Source: Chara braunii (lineage: Eukaryota; Streptophyta; Charophyceae; Charales; Characeae). From it: a stretch of DNA of 64,000 bases. The stretch lies in NCBI GenBank assembly GCA_003427395.1, contig BFEA01000298.1:272475-336474 (forward strand). Direction: 5' to 3'. The notes below the pieces were generated by a model. That model was not told the DNA's origin, ran no database searches, and worked only from the letters and a program-made list of their open reading frames with translations. Both the position numbers and the translations under genes were made by a program. Below, in pieces: positions 11,439 to 22,850 of the stretch. Within the stretch, counting starts at the first letter, position 1. Each line of letters starts with the position of its first letter.

Positions 11439-12214
11439 TCACTCATGCTCGACCATCGACATAATGTCGAATGCGATTTTATGCCTCATATGCGGGATGT
11501 TGTCTTGCGAGAATTTGAATGGAGGAAAGTGACATTTCGCTAGCAAAGATGCAAAACCCAACATAAAAACACCACAACTACAACCATTATGTTGGACGGC
11601 TACCTCGTCAAGCGATGTGTCGAAAGATGTCGTAACATCGTCCACGTGATATCTTTCATGAAGATTTTGACGTTGAAACTTCATTCTAAAGGACGCGGTT
11701 AATATTTGAAGCGGTGCGAAGTGGCCAGCGCGACGGAGAGAGTCCACAAGGCGGAATTCACATTTGCAACCATCTATTCTAACACATGTCAAAGCCCAGT
11801 GATTCCCAAAGTTAAGAGGGATAAGTATAAAGTTAAAATAAATTAAAAAATTCTCCCCTAACCCACTTTATTCCCTCACAGTAAGCAATTTCTCTGGACA
11901 TTGCAGACGTCAATCTGACATAGAAAAATGAATCTAAAATATACACAGATGGAATGTCACTTGGACTCTCGTCTCTAATCTCTTCTCTAAACATCAAATT
12001 ATGTCTGGCATTGTCGTTGTCGATCTGGATGGCTAGCAGATACAAATTCACGGCTTCGTCATTCAACCATCCTCCATCTTCGATGATGACCATGATGTCG
12101 TTCTTTTCCACCTTCCACTCACCCTTGTAAACAACGATGTCGTATTCTTCGTTATCTTCACCGGCGCTAACAGTCCCTTCAACATACTGCACCTTGTCCT
12201 AAGTGAGGTGTACC
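11439..12214 (-). pseudogene. C48 (Ulp1/SENP-like) cysteine protease domain, one frameshift
   Basis: Read right to left, the frame gives the Ulp1 core in order: GGWLNDEAVNLYLL (about 12080-12040), YILDSFFYVRL, then KWVRGEFFN. After a one-base shift in a run of six T it continues with ILIPLNFGNHWALTCVRI, LVDSL, and QHNGCSCGVFMLGFASLL before the stop at 11439. The protease triad is present: His in NHW, Asp in VDSL, the oxyanion Gln and the Cys in GCSCGVF. The family removes SUMO-like modifiers, and in plants such domains are often carried by transposons. An acceptor-like CACTTAG precedes the exon at about 12214, so this may be the last exon of a spliced gene. The frameshift makes it a pseudogene unless it is a sequencing error. 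Confidence 0.75.
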
Positions 12215-12496
12215 ATTGCTAGAGGAATCTTGAACGACGGGTTAGGCACTGCATACAAAAACACACGTAAACAACAACGACATGTCTAAGACTTCTGTAT
12301 AAGTTATGCCTTTCTGAAAATCGATACAAGAAGTGAACACGAGTTCATGACGGTGCTTGCTTGCCTACTTCGGTGTTGCTGCTGCTTTCCACAATAAACA
12401 ACGTGCAACCTTCACGGTGTACTTTCTTCCCTTGTTTGGTGTCTATTCCCACAACTTTAAACATCCTTAGGGCAATTGGCTTCACAAATGGGATCG

Positions 12497-12691
12497 TCAC
12501 GTGTTCGGTGCGTCTTCTAACTTTTTAAGGCAACAATGGCAGCGTTGACAAGGCTTGCAAACCACGACGTATAATATTCTTGCCACTCTTCCTTTGCGAG
12601 TGCATGCGAGACATTCAAGTTTTCCATAGTCCTTTACGCAGGTCTGCATGTTCATCAACGTAAAGACCACAATCATGACCGATAGTGACAA
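12497..12691 (-). CDS. Cysteine-rich segment, possible upstream exon of the C48 gene
   Basis: The frame contains a run of cysteines in C-x9-C-x2-C and C-x2-C-x2-C-x-C-C spacing (CVKDYGKLECLAC, then CKPCQRCHCC), which looks like a metal-binding segment. It is on the same strand as the protease domain and about 280 bases upstream of it. An AG acceptor-like site precedes ACCTGCGTAAAGG. I cannot name the domain. Joining it to the protease is inference from strand and distance. The intervening bases show no other frame of interest. Confidence 0.35.
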   Translation of the reverse strand: MSLSVMIVVFTLMNMQTCVKDYGKLECLACTRKGRVARILYVVVCKPCQRCHCCLKKLEDAPNT

Positions 12692-13180
12692 GTAATATGA
12701 GTGGCGTTCAATTTCATACTATTAGAAATTCGTTTAAACAACATAAATATGAATAAGCATTAGTAGCAAGAAAGTTTTATCAATTTTCTACTTCATGGTA
12801 CCGATTCGGACAACAAGAAAGTTTTACGAAACTTTTACAAATCTTCTACTTCATGGTACCGATTCGGACACACCACAAATGCATGCTATGTATATGCAAA
12901 AAAACAAGGAACAGTTGGACGCCATGTACCAAAAAAAAAAAAGGATGAGCTCATATGTTAGACACAATATTACACACATGTTCCCTGGGCGAGGTAAGTG
13001 CTTACCTCGACAACTAACTGTCAGTTTTCCTTCAACACGGTCTTCTTTCACACTTCCCAACTGCCTTGATGTGACAGGGGATTCTTTGATGGTTATTACA
13101 CCTTCGACAGGTGGGCTTAACTGTTGTACAGGAGTTCAAAGTATATTCTTTTCAGCTTCCTCCACATGTGTATGTTGCTC

Positions 13181-13393
13181 GGGTGTTACCTAAAAGAGGT
13201 GTGCCACGCCGCACAGGCGTCCGCAGCGCCGAGCTTGATGGTCGGCGTTGCACAGTCGCCTTAGATCCAGGCGTCTCTTCTCTATCGACCTCAGCAACCG
13301 GGGTTTCCTTCGATTTTTTGGGCGAGTGCTCGACACTCGCAGAGCTCCTGGTTCTTGAGTGTTTTGCTTGTTTGTCTGTAGAATCCATTTTGT
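13181..13393 (-). CDS. Basic/serine-rich segment, possible first exon of the C48 gene
   Basis: A frame starting with MDSTDKQAKHSRTRSS encodes about 68 low-complexity, Lys/Arg/Ser/Thr-rich residues, as is typical of the disordered N-termini of nuclear or transposon-borne proteins. It ends at a TTTTAG/GTAACA sequence that fits a splice donor. It lies on the same strand as the C48 domain. No homology is claimed. Confidence 0.3.
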
Positions 13394-13699
13394 AGAGTCC
13401 AGTAGAGACTAGTAACACCGAAGCTGCCATGAAAAAATCGATAAACAACACAAACGTGGTGAATGAGAAATGCCTTCATGAATGGAACGGACATGCATCC
13501 ACACCTCCCTCTCCGATACTTTTGTCCGTACATCAACACTCCGGACATGACAAATCCCCTTCAGACTACATTTTGCAGGACAGCATTACCGTGTCCGACT
13601 CGACAACCCTGGACAGCGGTGACAAGGGTATTTGCTGGGGATTTTAAACGTCGGACGAGGTCCGACCTTTTCGTTGAATTGAAGGACTTGATGAGACTG

Positions 13700-14510
13700 A
13701 CGTTTGCTAAAAGTTATTGAGACCTGACCTATGACCGAGAGACTAAAAGTTTTCGAACTTCAATCTGAACATGTGTGGCGTCCGATAGTGATGGCTGTAA
13801 GCGGCCGTATCTCGCCTTTGGCGAAGCCGCAGGAAGGTACGGACATGGGAACGGTAAGACTAAACCTATTCTACCTAAGTAGAGGGATGCGTCGGGTAAA
13901 GAGCCACGGCGCAGGGGGAATAGGTAGAATGAGTCTTATTTCCCGGGCCGCGCGGGATTGACACTGAGCCAAGGGGTTGAAAGGCTGATGTGGAGTTCAC
14001 GCGGCCAGCTAAGCATGCAAGGCCACAAGCAGGCGAGGCCTGCAAGGCCGCAGGCAGGCTGGGTCTGCAAGGCTACGGGCACGCAAAGCCTACAAGGTCA
14101 CGGTATAGGGGAAACTTGACTGGGCGAGCTCTTCGTATCAGAGAGTTGCTCCTATCACTATCAGCCCAGTAGGTTACCGCACGGGACTCTTACCCGACAG
14201 GTACCGGGATCAAGCCCGACTATAAGCATCCTACCGGGCCAGCTCCTTTTGGAGCAGCCCAAGCCAGTTGGGCGCGGCCGATTTTGGCCGCGCAATCATC
14301 AAGATCGCGCGGCTGAGATCTGCCGCGCAGAGGAGATTAGAATGGCCCCTGCGCAAGGATGACACGCATAAATCAAGAAATGATCCAAGATTTTTTTTAT
14401 TTTTTATTTTTTTAATTTTAAATTTATTTGGAAAAAAAGAAGAACGAGGGTCTCTCAGGGCTAAGGTCCCACTAGCGAAAAGGATAGGATCAAGCTCCTG
14501 AATCTGGATG
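13700..14510. other. GC-rich, hairpin-rich stretch
   Basis: Inverted repeats are frequent. AAGACT...ATTCTACC at 13856 pairs with GGTAGAATGAGTCTT at about 13921. GCGCGGCC (14272-14279) pairs perfectly with GGCCGCGC (14286-14293) across GATTTT. GCGCGGC (14307-14313) pairs with GCCGCGC (14322-14328). GCTCC and GGAGC pair around TTTT near 14242. Between them, GCAAGGCCGCAGGCAGGC-like words repeat four or five times (14018-14105). The style resembles the LTR-like region at 45132-46810, but I find no alignable copy. Short frames here have no support. Confidence 0.55.
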
Positions 14511-15250
14511 TGTTTTAAGTAGAGATGCTGAAAAGCAATTCAATCTCGACTTCGTGCACATCTCCGCAAACTCATCCACATTTGGGCATTCGATCCGATC
14601 CCCCTTGCTAGCGGGACCACACCCCAGCATTCGGGATTGTATCGTGGCTTCAGCCACGTGATGACATAACCGTTGGCATATGCCGACGGAACAAAAAAAA
14701 AAAAAAAACTAACTAAAATGAAGCGCCATGGCGCTGTAGGAAGTAACTAGGGCATCTTACCCCAGTACACCTGACAGGCGTCCGTTTTTTAAGGGTAGCC
14801 GTTTTTTTTTTTTAAGTAAGTTCTTTTAGATTTTTCTCTTTTTTTCTTTTATTTTAATTTCGTTTAGATTCCTTATTAGCTTTTTCCCTTTAAGATTCTG
14901 TTTAAGATTATTTTTCTTTTTTCTGTTTTTTTTTGTTCTCTTGGTGCACTGACCGCCCGTTCCTCTCGGACAAACGGGTGTAACTGTGCCGGACTGTTTC
15001 GTTGGACTCGCACCGACTCATCAGGAGGCTGGACCTCGACAGTCTGGTTGAGAGCAAATAAATCCACCCTCGAAGGTGGATCTGTACATCGCGCGTCTGT
15101 GTGTGTGGGTGTGAGAATGTAAGAGAGAGAGAGAGAGGGGGTGGGGGGGAGTCCTACCTCTCGGTTGGGTTTCTGTTGTGTCCGTAGGCAGGATGAGTAA
15201 TGCACTGGCGAACAGGTAAGCTTTTCTTTTTCTTTTTCTCAGTTATCGTT

Positions 15251-15300
<50 letters not shown>

Positions 15301-15310
15301 TGAGATACCC
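14511..15310. other. Non-coding stretch before gap 1
   Basis: A/T-rich tracts, a GA/GT microsatellite-like segment at about 15100-15145 and a run of about 47 T directly before the gap at 15311. I see no supported gene. Confidence 0.5.
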
Positions 15311-15392
15311 NNNNNNNNNNNNNNNNNNNNNNNNNNNNNNNNNNNNNNNNNNNNNNNNNNNNNNNNNNNNNNNNNNNNNNNNNNNNNNNNNN
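15311..15392. other. Assembly gap 1 (82 N)
   Basis: Eighty-two undetermined bases follow a long T-tract, the likely cause of the assembly break. Frames crossing the gap are not meaningful. Confidence 1.
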
Positions 15393-16275
15393 CCCCCCGC
15401 CTCCATTTGACGGGTTACAATCGTTGTGCCCGTTCTTCTTAGGAACGGGCTGCAACGTTGACATCGCGCCCGAACCCGGCGCAGTTTGCGTCCGGGTACG
15501 GGCGCGCAAGGCAGGAGTGAAGTAGACCTGCTGAGCTTGACTCTAGTTCGACCCTGTGAATTGACTAGGCGCTTACGGTCATCCGTTCGGCTCAAAACGA
15601 TGGGCGGCCCCTCACAGAAAAATGAAGGGGTTGAGAGAAAAAAAAAAAAAAAAAGGAGAAAAAAAAAGAAAAAAAAGAAGGGAAAAGGAAGCAAGCGGGA
15701 GAAGGAAAAGGGGAAACGGCCACGAATTTGGTCGTGGTCGTGGAACAGCTGCAGCCCGTAGAAGTCTCTAGGGGCAGATGGAACTGCACCTGTTCGTTTT
15801 TTAACAGGCTGCTGCAAATGGTTGAATTCAGCCATTTGCTACCGCGTTTGGCTTGGAGAGGCAGCCAGGTGCATGCATAGCACTTGGAACTTGGTTCCCC
15901 TAGGGGAACATCAAGGTTTCCAGCCCTCGATCGAAGTTCGGATCGGGGCCCAGGATCAGCCCCATTTTTTGGCTGAGTCTCAAGTGGTTGACCACCACTC
16001 CAGCCCAGCTATCATAAAAGGAGGGCTGGCAAGCAACATCCTCACTCAGTTGAGGTGCTGCCCACATTCTGACTGAATGTGGAGTGGAGAGCAGCATTAT
16101 GTTGCTGGAGTGCTGAGAAGAAGAGAGAGAAAGGGAGTGGAGTGGAGGTCTGCAAGATGAGAGGAGACGTTGTTGGAGGAGGAAAAGGGAGGCTGCCATA
16201 GCCACCGCCTCATTTGGAGAAGTGCAAGGAAGGTGTTGCCTGCACAGCGCGGCGGCGACAGCTATTTTTGTTGCG

Positions 16276-16580
16276 GTGCAGGGGAAACTCTGCCCGTTTT
16301 GCACGGTGGCGGCAGGTCTTCGGCACGCCGTGCAGGGGAAACTCTGTCTGTTTTGGACGGTGGCGGCAGGTCTTCGGCAAGCGGTACAGGGGAGACTCTG
16401 CCCGTCTTGCACGGCGGCATTGGTTTTCACGGCACTGGTGCGGAAGCGCTGCTGAATTTTTGTGGCGGCTACACTAGCTAACGGCAGTGATGCGGAAGCG
16501 CTGCCGGATTTTTGTGGCAGCGGTATTGGTTTTAACGACGGTGGTGCGGAAGCGCTGCCGGGTTTTCATGGCGGTGGTAT
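16276..16580. repeat. 54-bp tandem repeat
   Basis: Units start at 16276, 16330, 16384 and 16438, exactly 54 bases apart. They have the theme GTGCAGGGGAAACTCTGCCC, a TTTGCACGGTGGCGGCAGG block and TTCGGCAMGC. More diverged GTGCGGAAGCGCTGCCGG units follow near 16490 and 16543. Because 54 is a multiple of three, frames stay open on both strands (an 18-residue repeat, including QSFPCTACRRPAATVQNG on the minus strand). No protein family is evident and I do not call a gene. Confidence 0.9.
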
Positions 16581-17424
16581 CGCATTATTTTTTTGAGGTT
16601 ATGCTAGCGGCACGTCGGCAACACTATTGCGGGGGAAGATGTTGTGGGTTTCTTGCGTCACAGTGGAGGCAGTTTTGTGTATGATCTGACGGTGGTGTTG
16701 CGGGGCAGCCATGGTACCGGGTTTGACGGCGCAGCATGCAGTGCTCCACTGTTATTTTTGTGGTGCACGACGGCTGTGGCGGATCCCAGTGTGGCCTGGA
16801 GGTTGGACTGATGTTGGTGCATGGTCGGGACTGTGCGGTGGCAGTGTGTGGGTCGACGACATGCAGAAAGTGCAGAGCGGTTACACGCGGCGAAGTAATT
16901 ATGGGGCTCGCGGCACCTGTGGGCTTCGCCGGGGGCTGCCTTTATTTTTTTTGCGGCGCGCAGTGCGAATGATTTTCAGTTCTGGACCATCCGGTGTTGC
17001 GAGCGATGGTGTGGGACTGTCTTGGGACCATTTAGGACCATTTCGAGACTAGGTGGGACTAGTTGTTCTGATCGGGACCGGCAGGTTGTGGTGGCTATTG
17101 TGAGCGGACGTGGTGCTTAGAGGCAGCGTGGACTTGCGGTTGGTTGAGGAAGTGTCCTTGGAGGACGAGGTGGAGTAGGGACTGCGTTGAGATTGTTCAG
17201 GTTGTTGGGGCGATGTGGGTTGGGTCTTTAGGAGCACCCTCTTTAAGGGTTATCTCATTCAGTCATCTCAGTGGGCCCAACCTTTGGTGTGATTGGGCAC
17301 TTGGAGAAAGGCGCGGACCGTCATTCAGGAGAAAGGCCACAACTTGCCGCATATTTTTCTATGGCGGTCATTTTCTTCTGATTGGAATATTACCCGGCTT
17401 TCTTGAGTGGGACGGATCAAACTT

Positions 17425-17860
17425 CACTCAAGGTCAGTCACTTGAATGATTCAGATATTCCTTCACACCTGTGTGAACCCACACTTTGCTTAACCCTGTT
17501 CGTTTGAACGTTCGAAAGAAAAGGTAGAGAAAGTTGTGCGAATCATGCACGTGAGTGGGAAAATCTGATGCGAGTGTGGGATTGTACTGTTTTCTTTTGA
17601 ACTTGTTTTCTATGCATGTTGTACAGGTAGGTAGAAGGATGCTTACAATGGAGATTAATTATGCCTGTTTGCGATGAAGGAAGGATTGTCCTCTTTCGAT
17701 CATTCACCAGCCTGCATGACAAAAGTACTTGAATTTTGAAATGAATAATTTCAATGGTGTCGTGAAGGAAAACTTGCGAGAATAATGAAGATGAAGATAA
17801 TCAGACTTAGTCTTTTCCTAAACCATTGAGAACATTTGACCAACAGTCAGAAAATCGTAA
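17425..17860 (+). mobile_element. Diverged LTR fragment
   Basis: The stretch aligns with the LTRs at 33597 and 36350. Shared text includes TCAGATTCCTTYNCRCANNTGTRTGAACCCACACTTTG in pieces (TGAACCCACACTTTG at 17475 and 36408). It also includes AACGTTCGAAAGAAAAGGT, a CAGGTAGGTAGAAGGATGC block (17626 and 36532, also 33710), GGAGATTRATTATGCCT and ACTTAGTCTTTTCCT. Homology fades after about 17860. No internal region is attached. It is probably a truncated solo LTR of the same lineage. Confidence 0.7.
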
Positions 17861-18118
17861 CATTTAATATGTCTGACCCCTAATACAGAAAACGAAATAC
17901 ATCGATGACATGTGTCGTTGACAGCATCTGACTAATAGTCAAGAAATCGGAACATGTTATTTTTTATGCCACGGACACAAAAGGAAAGCGGAACATGTTG
18001 TTTTTGATGCCGAGTGGTTTCAAATCATCAACAACGAAACTGCAAGAAGCTTGGAACTAAGTAGTCTAATAATTGTCATTTATGGTCCCCAAGAAACGAT
18101 GTTAAATGTGCAGAACGT

Positions 18119-19060
18119 CTACCGATGACGGCGAGCTGTTGCGGTCATGCAGTCATTGGATGCTCGAATAGGCGATCCGAACGTCACAGATACCGGATCC
18201 TCGACAGAAGCGCCATCTGCAAATATTGAAATATATTTCATGCAGACAAAGCCGGACATGCCGACCAGAGACCTGCCTATAGCATCCCGTACATACGACG
18301 CTTTGGTTTCAACCTCACGCCATGCGTCGACGTCTTCTACCTTGCCCCCGATGACCAAATCTCATTCCCCTTCGACCTCTCGTGTAACTAAACCCATCCC
18401 TCTTCTTCCCATCTCTAACTCGTTCCTGGACACGTACACCACAGCATCAGTCAAGGTCCTACTCTTGTTCGAGCACACAACACAAAGGACCCTGCAAAAG
18501 CAAAACAATCCCAAACGCAATCTGACGCAGCAGTACAACACTGCTCGAGGCGACAGCCCAGGAGATCGCAAAGGGTACTGATTGAGAAATTTGCAATGTC
18601 GGGCATAGTCAAGCAACTCGTGTTTCATCGCACGACACCATGTGTGTGGCGAGGCAGTCACGTATTCGCAATTCAGCGTATTATAATAGCGATCAGATTT
18701 TAGCTTTGCACACAAGTGACGCAACCGCACTGAACCGAGGACATCACGGGGCACGAAAATGTAACTTCCAAACTCGGACATATTAGCGAACTTATAGTCA
18801 TCTGCCCATGGGCACTCCCTGACTATCTTTTCCCACTAATGCTCTCTCCACGAGTCTAGGTGATCATCGGTGTACGAGACGACCGTCATTCAGGGATCAG
18901 ACTCGAAGTCCTCTCTAATTGCACCGTCGATGACTGTGGACTCTCGACATCCGTGGACGTGCAGCGCGCATGGAGGGAAAGGGTATGCCATTCGCTCGTG
19001 CTAAATAGCAGGGGTCATCCAGTGTGAGTTGTCCATCACGACTTCGAAACGCCTTGCTTG
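18119..19060 (-). pseudogene. Unknown protein, degraded single frame of about 310 codons
   Basis: One minus-strand frame runs from about 19060 to 18119 and is interrupted by four stops (in sequence order TAG, TGA, TAG, TGA). Protein-like text is continuous through the stops: FEVVMDNSHWMTPAI, HERMAYPFPPCALHVHG, MTVVSYTDDHLDSWREH, WEKIVRECPWADDYKFANM, GSYIFVPRDVLGSVRLRHL, then KVEDVDAWREVETKASYVRD. The even spread of acidic and aromatic residues suggests former coding sequence and not chance. I do not recognise the family. It borders the palindromic array at 19160. Confidence 0.45.
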
Positions 19061-19159
19061 CCACAAACGCAGTAAGCAGCAATAGCAAGCACAGGGCTCA
19101 TGCGAAAACGAAAAACAGGATGCTCCCAAAGGATGGTCGTTGACACCCCGCTCACTTAC

Positions 19160-21560
19160 GGTCGTGTTCGACACGACGATGACATCGGGACAGTCGGCGT
19201 GTCGAACACGACAAACACCCCACCGCTGCAGAGGCGCAGGGACACACCGCGTCGAAAAGAAGACGCCTTAAAAGTTGAAACGAAACAAAAGAAGTGACCC
19301 GTTTCCCGCATGGCAACTGTCGCCCCTGGTACGTCAAATGTCGATGAGCTGCACATGTGTACGAGAGTTAGTCCTTCGCATCTCCCCCTAACGTCTGCAA
19401 AAAAAAACTCATTGTATTCAGGATTTTCGTATCATTCCTGCTCCTGGCTAATGGCAATGTAACACCCAACAGTCTGGCGGCATTCCTAGCTTCTCGATGG
19501 CAAGACCGCCAAAGTGTTCTTCGGCTGTTATCGAGTTCAACACGACAACCATCAGCGAGCGCACGGTTGTGATGTCGAAAAGCTGTACTCGCAGTGGTCA
19601 TCGTGTTCGACACAACAACCATCACGTGGGGAGAAGAAAAGACCCCGATTGAGTGCTTTGTAGCCGTGGCCATCAGCTTCACATGCACTACGCCAGAGTT
19701 CCGGGCGGCGGGCGCTGGTTGTCACGTCGAACACGACGACTGACTATCGACAGCATGGGTGGCGCTGACACTCTTTACCGTCCGCACGAGACTTTTATGG
19801 GCGGGCGTCGTGTACAATACGTCTAACACCGCACGGCACTCTAGCGGGGTGTCAGTGCTGCCAATGGCCACGGCTATACAAAAGACCCCGGTTGAGTGTT
19901 GTACAGCCATGTCTCGCAGCCCCACAGCAGCCCATGCCTAGGGTTGTCAGTCATCGTGTTCAACTCGACAACCACTGCACAGTACTCTGGCAGGGTGCTA
20001 GCTAGCTAGGGGCATGACAGGTTGTCAGGCAATCGTCGTGTTCAACAAGACAACCAACCCACGCATGACTGCTGTGCAGCCATGGGCAAGGGCCACATTG
20101 GCAACCCGTCAGGGTCCTGTGCGGTGGTTGTCGAGTTGAACACGACGACCACCGCCTGTAAACTTCTCGTGCACGATAAAGGGTGTCAGGGCAACCAATG
20201 CCCTCGGTTGTCGATCGTCGTGTTCAACACGACAACCATTGCACAGCACTCTGGCAGGTTGCCAGTGCGGCCCATGCCCACGGCTGCACAGCAGTCATGC
20301 GTTGGTTGTCGTGTTGAACACGACGACCACCTGACAACGTGGGTCTTGCGTTGGTTGTCGTGTTGTCGTGTTCAACACGACAACCATCACACAACACTCA
20401 ACCAGGGTCTTCTGTGTAGCCGTGGGCAAGGGCTGCACTGGCTCCGCGCCAGAGTGTTGTGCGGTGGTTGTCGTGTTGAACACGTCGACAAGCAACCGAG
20501 GGCATGGGTTGCACTGGCACCCTTTCCCGTCGGCACGAAACGTTGACGGGCGTCCGGCGTCGTGTTCAAGACGACCACCACCGCACAGCACTATGGCGGG
20601 GTGCAAGTGCAGCCCTTGCCCACGGCTACACAGAAGACCCTGGTTGAGTGTTGTGTAGCCGTACGAATGGGCTGCATGGGCACCCAAGCCAGAGTCGGAG
20701 TGTTGTGCGATGATTGTCGTGTTGAACACGACGACCGACAACCGAGGGCATTGGCTGCACTGGCACCCTTTATCGTGCACGAGACGTTCACGGGCGGTGG
20801 TCGTTGTGTTCAACACGACAACCACCGCATAGGACTTTGGCGGGTTGCCAGTGAAGCCCATTACCACGACTGCACCGCAGTCATGCGTTGCTTATCGTGT
20901 TGAACACGACGACCGCCTGACAACCTATCATGCCCCTAGCTATCTAGCACACCACCAAAGTACTGTGCGGTGGTTGTCGAGTTGAACTCGATGACGGACA
21001 ACCCTGGGCATGGGCTGCCGTGGGGCTGCGAGACACTGACGTTTGGTGGTCGTATTCAACACGACAACCACCCCTTGTACAGCAGAGAAGACCCCGTTTG
21101 AGTGTTGTGTAGCCTTGAGAAAGGGCTGCATTGGCATCTCGCCAGACTGCTTTGCGATGGTTGTCGTGTTGGACACGACAACCGACAACCAAGGGCATGG
21201 GCTGCAATGGCACCCTTTACCTTCGGCATGAGACGTTTACAGTTGGCCGTCGTGTTCAACATGAGAACCGACGCCAGTGGAGCGCTTTCCCGTGGCTACA
21301 TAACACTCATGCGTGGTGGGAGCAAGCCCTGGGCATGACACGTTTGTGCCCGGTCATCGTGTTCAACACGACAACCAGCGCGCGTATAAAAGATTCGCAA
21401 CCCTCCCTTGCGGAGTGCATGACGACGTCGTCATGGAACGGTCGTGTTCGACACGAAGACGACGAGATTGTCGGGTTCAAATTGCCTGCAGAAAACCCTT
21501 TCTTGTGCGTCTGTCGTGTTCGATACGACAATTGCAAAGCCGAAACTGCCACGTGGCGCT
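19160..21560. repeat. Palindromic-core repeat array, block 1
   Basis: The dyad GTCGTGTTSAACACGAC, often extended by GGTT and ACC arms, occurs near 19161, 19198, 19529, 19597, 19717, 19806, 19950, 20035, 20126, 20215, 20304, 20365, 20466, 20558, 20713, 20797, 20893, 20971, 21044, 21158, 21247, 21352, 21441 and 21512. Intervals are mostly 70-130 bases. Spacers fall into a few recurring types. One has GAAGACCCYGGTTGAGTGTTG between arms reading CTACACA...TGTGTAGCC. Another has CCGAGGGCATGGGCTGCACT then GGCACCCTTT and CACGAGACGTT. Spacers occur in both orientations, so neighbouring spacers pair into long fold-backs. Frames here are by-products of the repeats. Confidence 0.9.
20572..20720. repeat. 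Long fold-back between two palindromic cores
   Basis: The left arm (ACCACCGCACAGCACTATGG, then GGGGTGCAAGTGCAGCCC, TTGCCCACGGCTACACA) is mirrored by the right arm (TGTGTAGCCG, GGGCTGCA, GGGCACCC, AGTGTTGTGCG). The turn is GAAGACCCTGGTTGAGTG. The arms are about 55-60 bases with several mismatches. The inverse layout, right arm first, occurs at 20395-20470. Confidence 0.8.
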
Positions 21561-22850
21561 TCGTGGTTGAAAATCTGGCATCGAGATAAATCCTCACCGT
21601 TTGTTCGCTGTCCTTCTAGCAGTGCTCGCCCCGCAGAACGGTGCCGACTCTCACTCTCGCTCCACGTTCCGATCCGAAATGGCTCATAGTCTTTGGAACA
21701 TCGCCCAGTTCTAAAAGCGCTCAACTCGAGGCGCGGTGCTGACTCTCACTCCCTTTCCGAGATCCGATCCAAAAGTGCTCCTAGCCTTTGGAACACCGCC
21801 CTGATTCATCAGCACCGTCTCGACCCTGCTCACTCTCTTCTCCTCTCTTCCGATCCGAAGATCCTCTCCGCTCTTTCTCGTGAACTTGGAATAGTTGTGC
21901 CTGGCCCACTCGCTCTCTTCTGCCACGAGTGATAACGAAGAATAGAAAATGGAGAAGAAGGCTCACTCCTCTTTATATACCGCCGAGCATGTCTCCTACC
22001 GCTACACGACGGTCGTCAGATCGTATCGAACCCGACGGTGGCGATGGCGACGTGCCACATAGCAGGGACAGGAGGGTGGTTTTCGATGGCCTGCCCTCGG
22101 CTCGCCAAGCATCGAGAACAAAATTCGGCCTGCGCTGAAGTCCAGGATTTTCGCTGAATCGGAAATGGACAACGCAGGAATGGGCCCACTCCTCTTTATA
22201 TACTCTGGAACATGTCCCCTCCGGCGATCCGCCAGCCGTCTGATCTAGTTAAAACGATGGTGCCAATAGCCCTGCGCCACAAAATAAGGCTAGCCTGGAG
22301 CCTGCTCCGCCTTCCCATCGTATTGTAACGACGGTGCCAAATGACAGTGCTGATGGCCCAATGTCACAAAGGGGGCACAAACGGTTGTTTGACACGGAAT
22401 GCCTCGTCCGCTGAAAATACGGTCCACTGGCAAGAGCCTCATTTCGTGAGCGGGTGTGCTGCGACGTACGCTTTTGCGTTCGCGTTCCTCATCGTCAGCG
22501 ATTGGGTGTGGTGCGGCGAACATTCGTCCGTGGGATGAGCTGCTACTGGCAGCAAGGGCCAAGCAAAGTGGCTACTGTGCGAATTGGCAATCTGCTTCAC
22601 ACGACCATGGTCCATTGTCCAGGTTACTGACCCACCGTCTAAAGTGCTCGACAACTATTTCTTGCTTGCTCGTCTTGGAGTCGCCGGTTTGGAGATTGTA
22701 GTACTTGGGAAGGGTCTGAGCAAGTTGTCGATATCTATGATCGACGGTCAAGATCTTTCTTTTCCCGTTTTTTTGTTTGGTGACGTCAACAAAGAGCCCG
22801 CAGTGCATGCTCCGTTGCTTGATGTGTTCCCTCTACCGCTATGTGCATGA
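21561..22850. other. Stretch between the two array blocks
   Basis: Two partially similar segments near 21650-21830 share GCCGACTCTCACTC...GATCCGAAATGGCTC-type text and TTTGGAACAYCGCCC, so this too contains an old duplication. CTCCTCTTTATATACYSYSGARCATGTC occurs in pieces at 21968 and 22190 (CTCCTCTTTATATAC), about 222 bases apart. No gene is supported. Confidence 0.5.

Noticed and set aside
15243-15835. 198-codon minus-strand ORF across gap 1
   Set aside because: It depends on 28 undetermined codons and poly-A/poly-T tracts.
20022-20867. 174- and 190-codon ORFs in the palindromic array
   Set aside because: Both strands give similar repetitive Val/Thr/His-rich text (VVVLNTTTTA), as expected from palindromic repeats and not from a protein.
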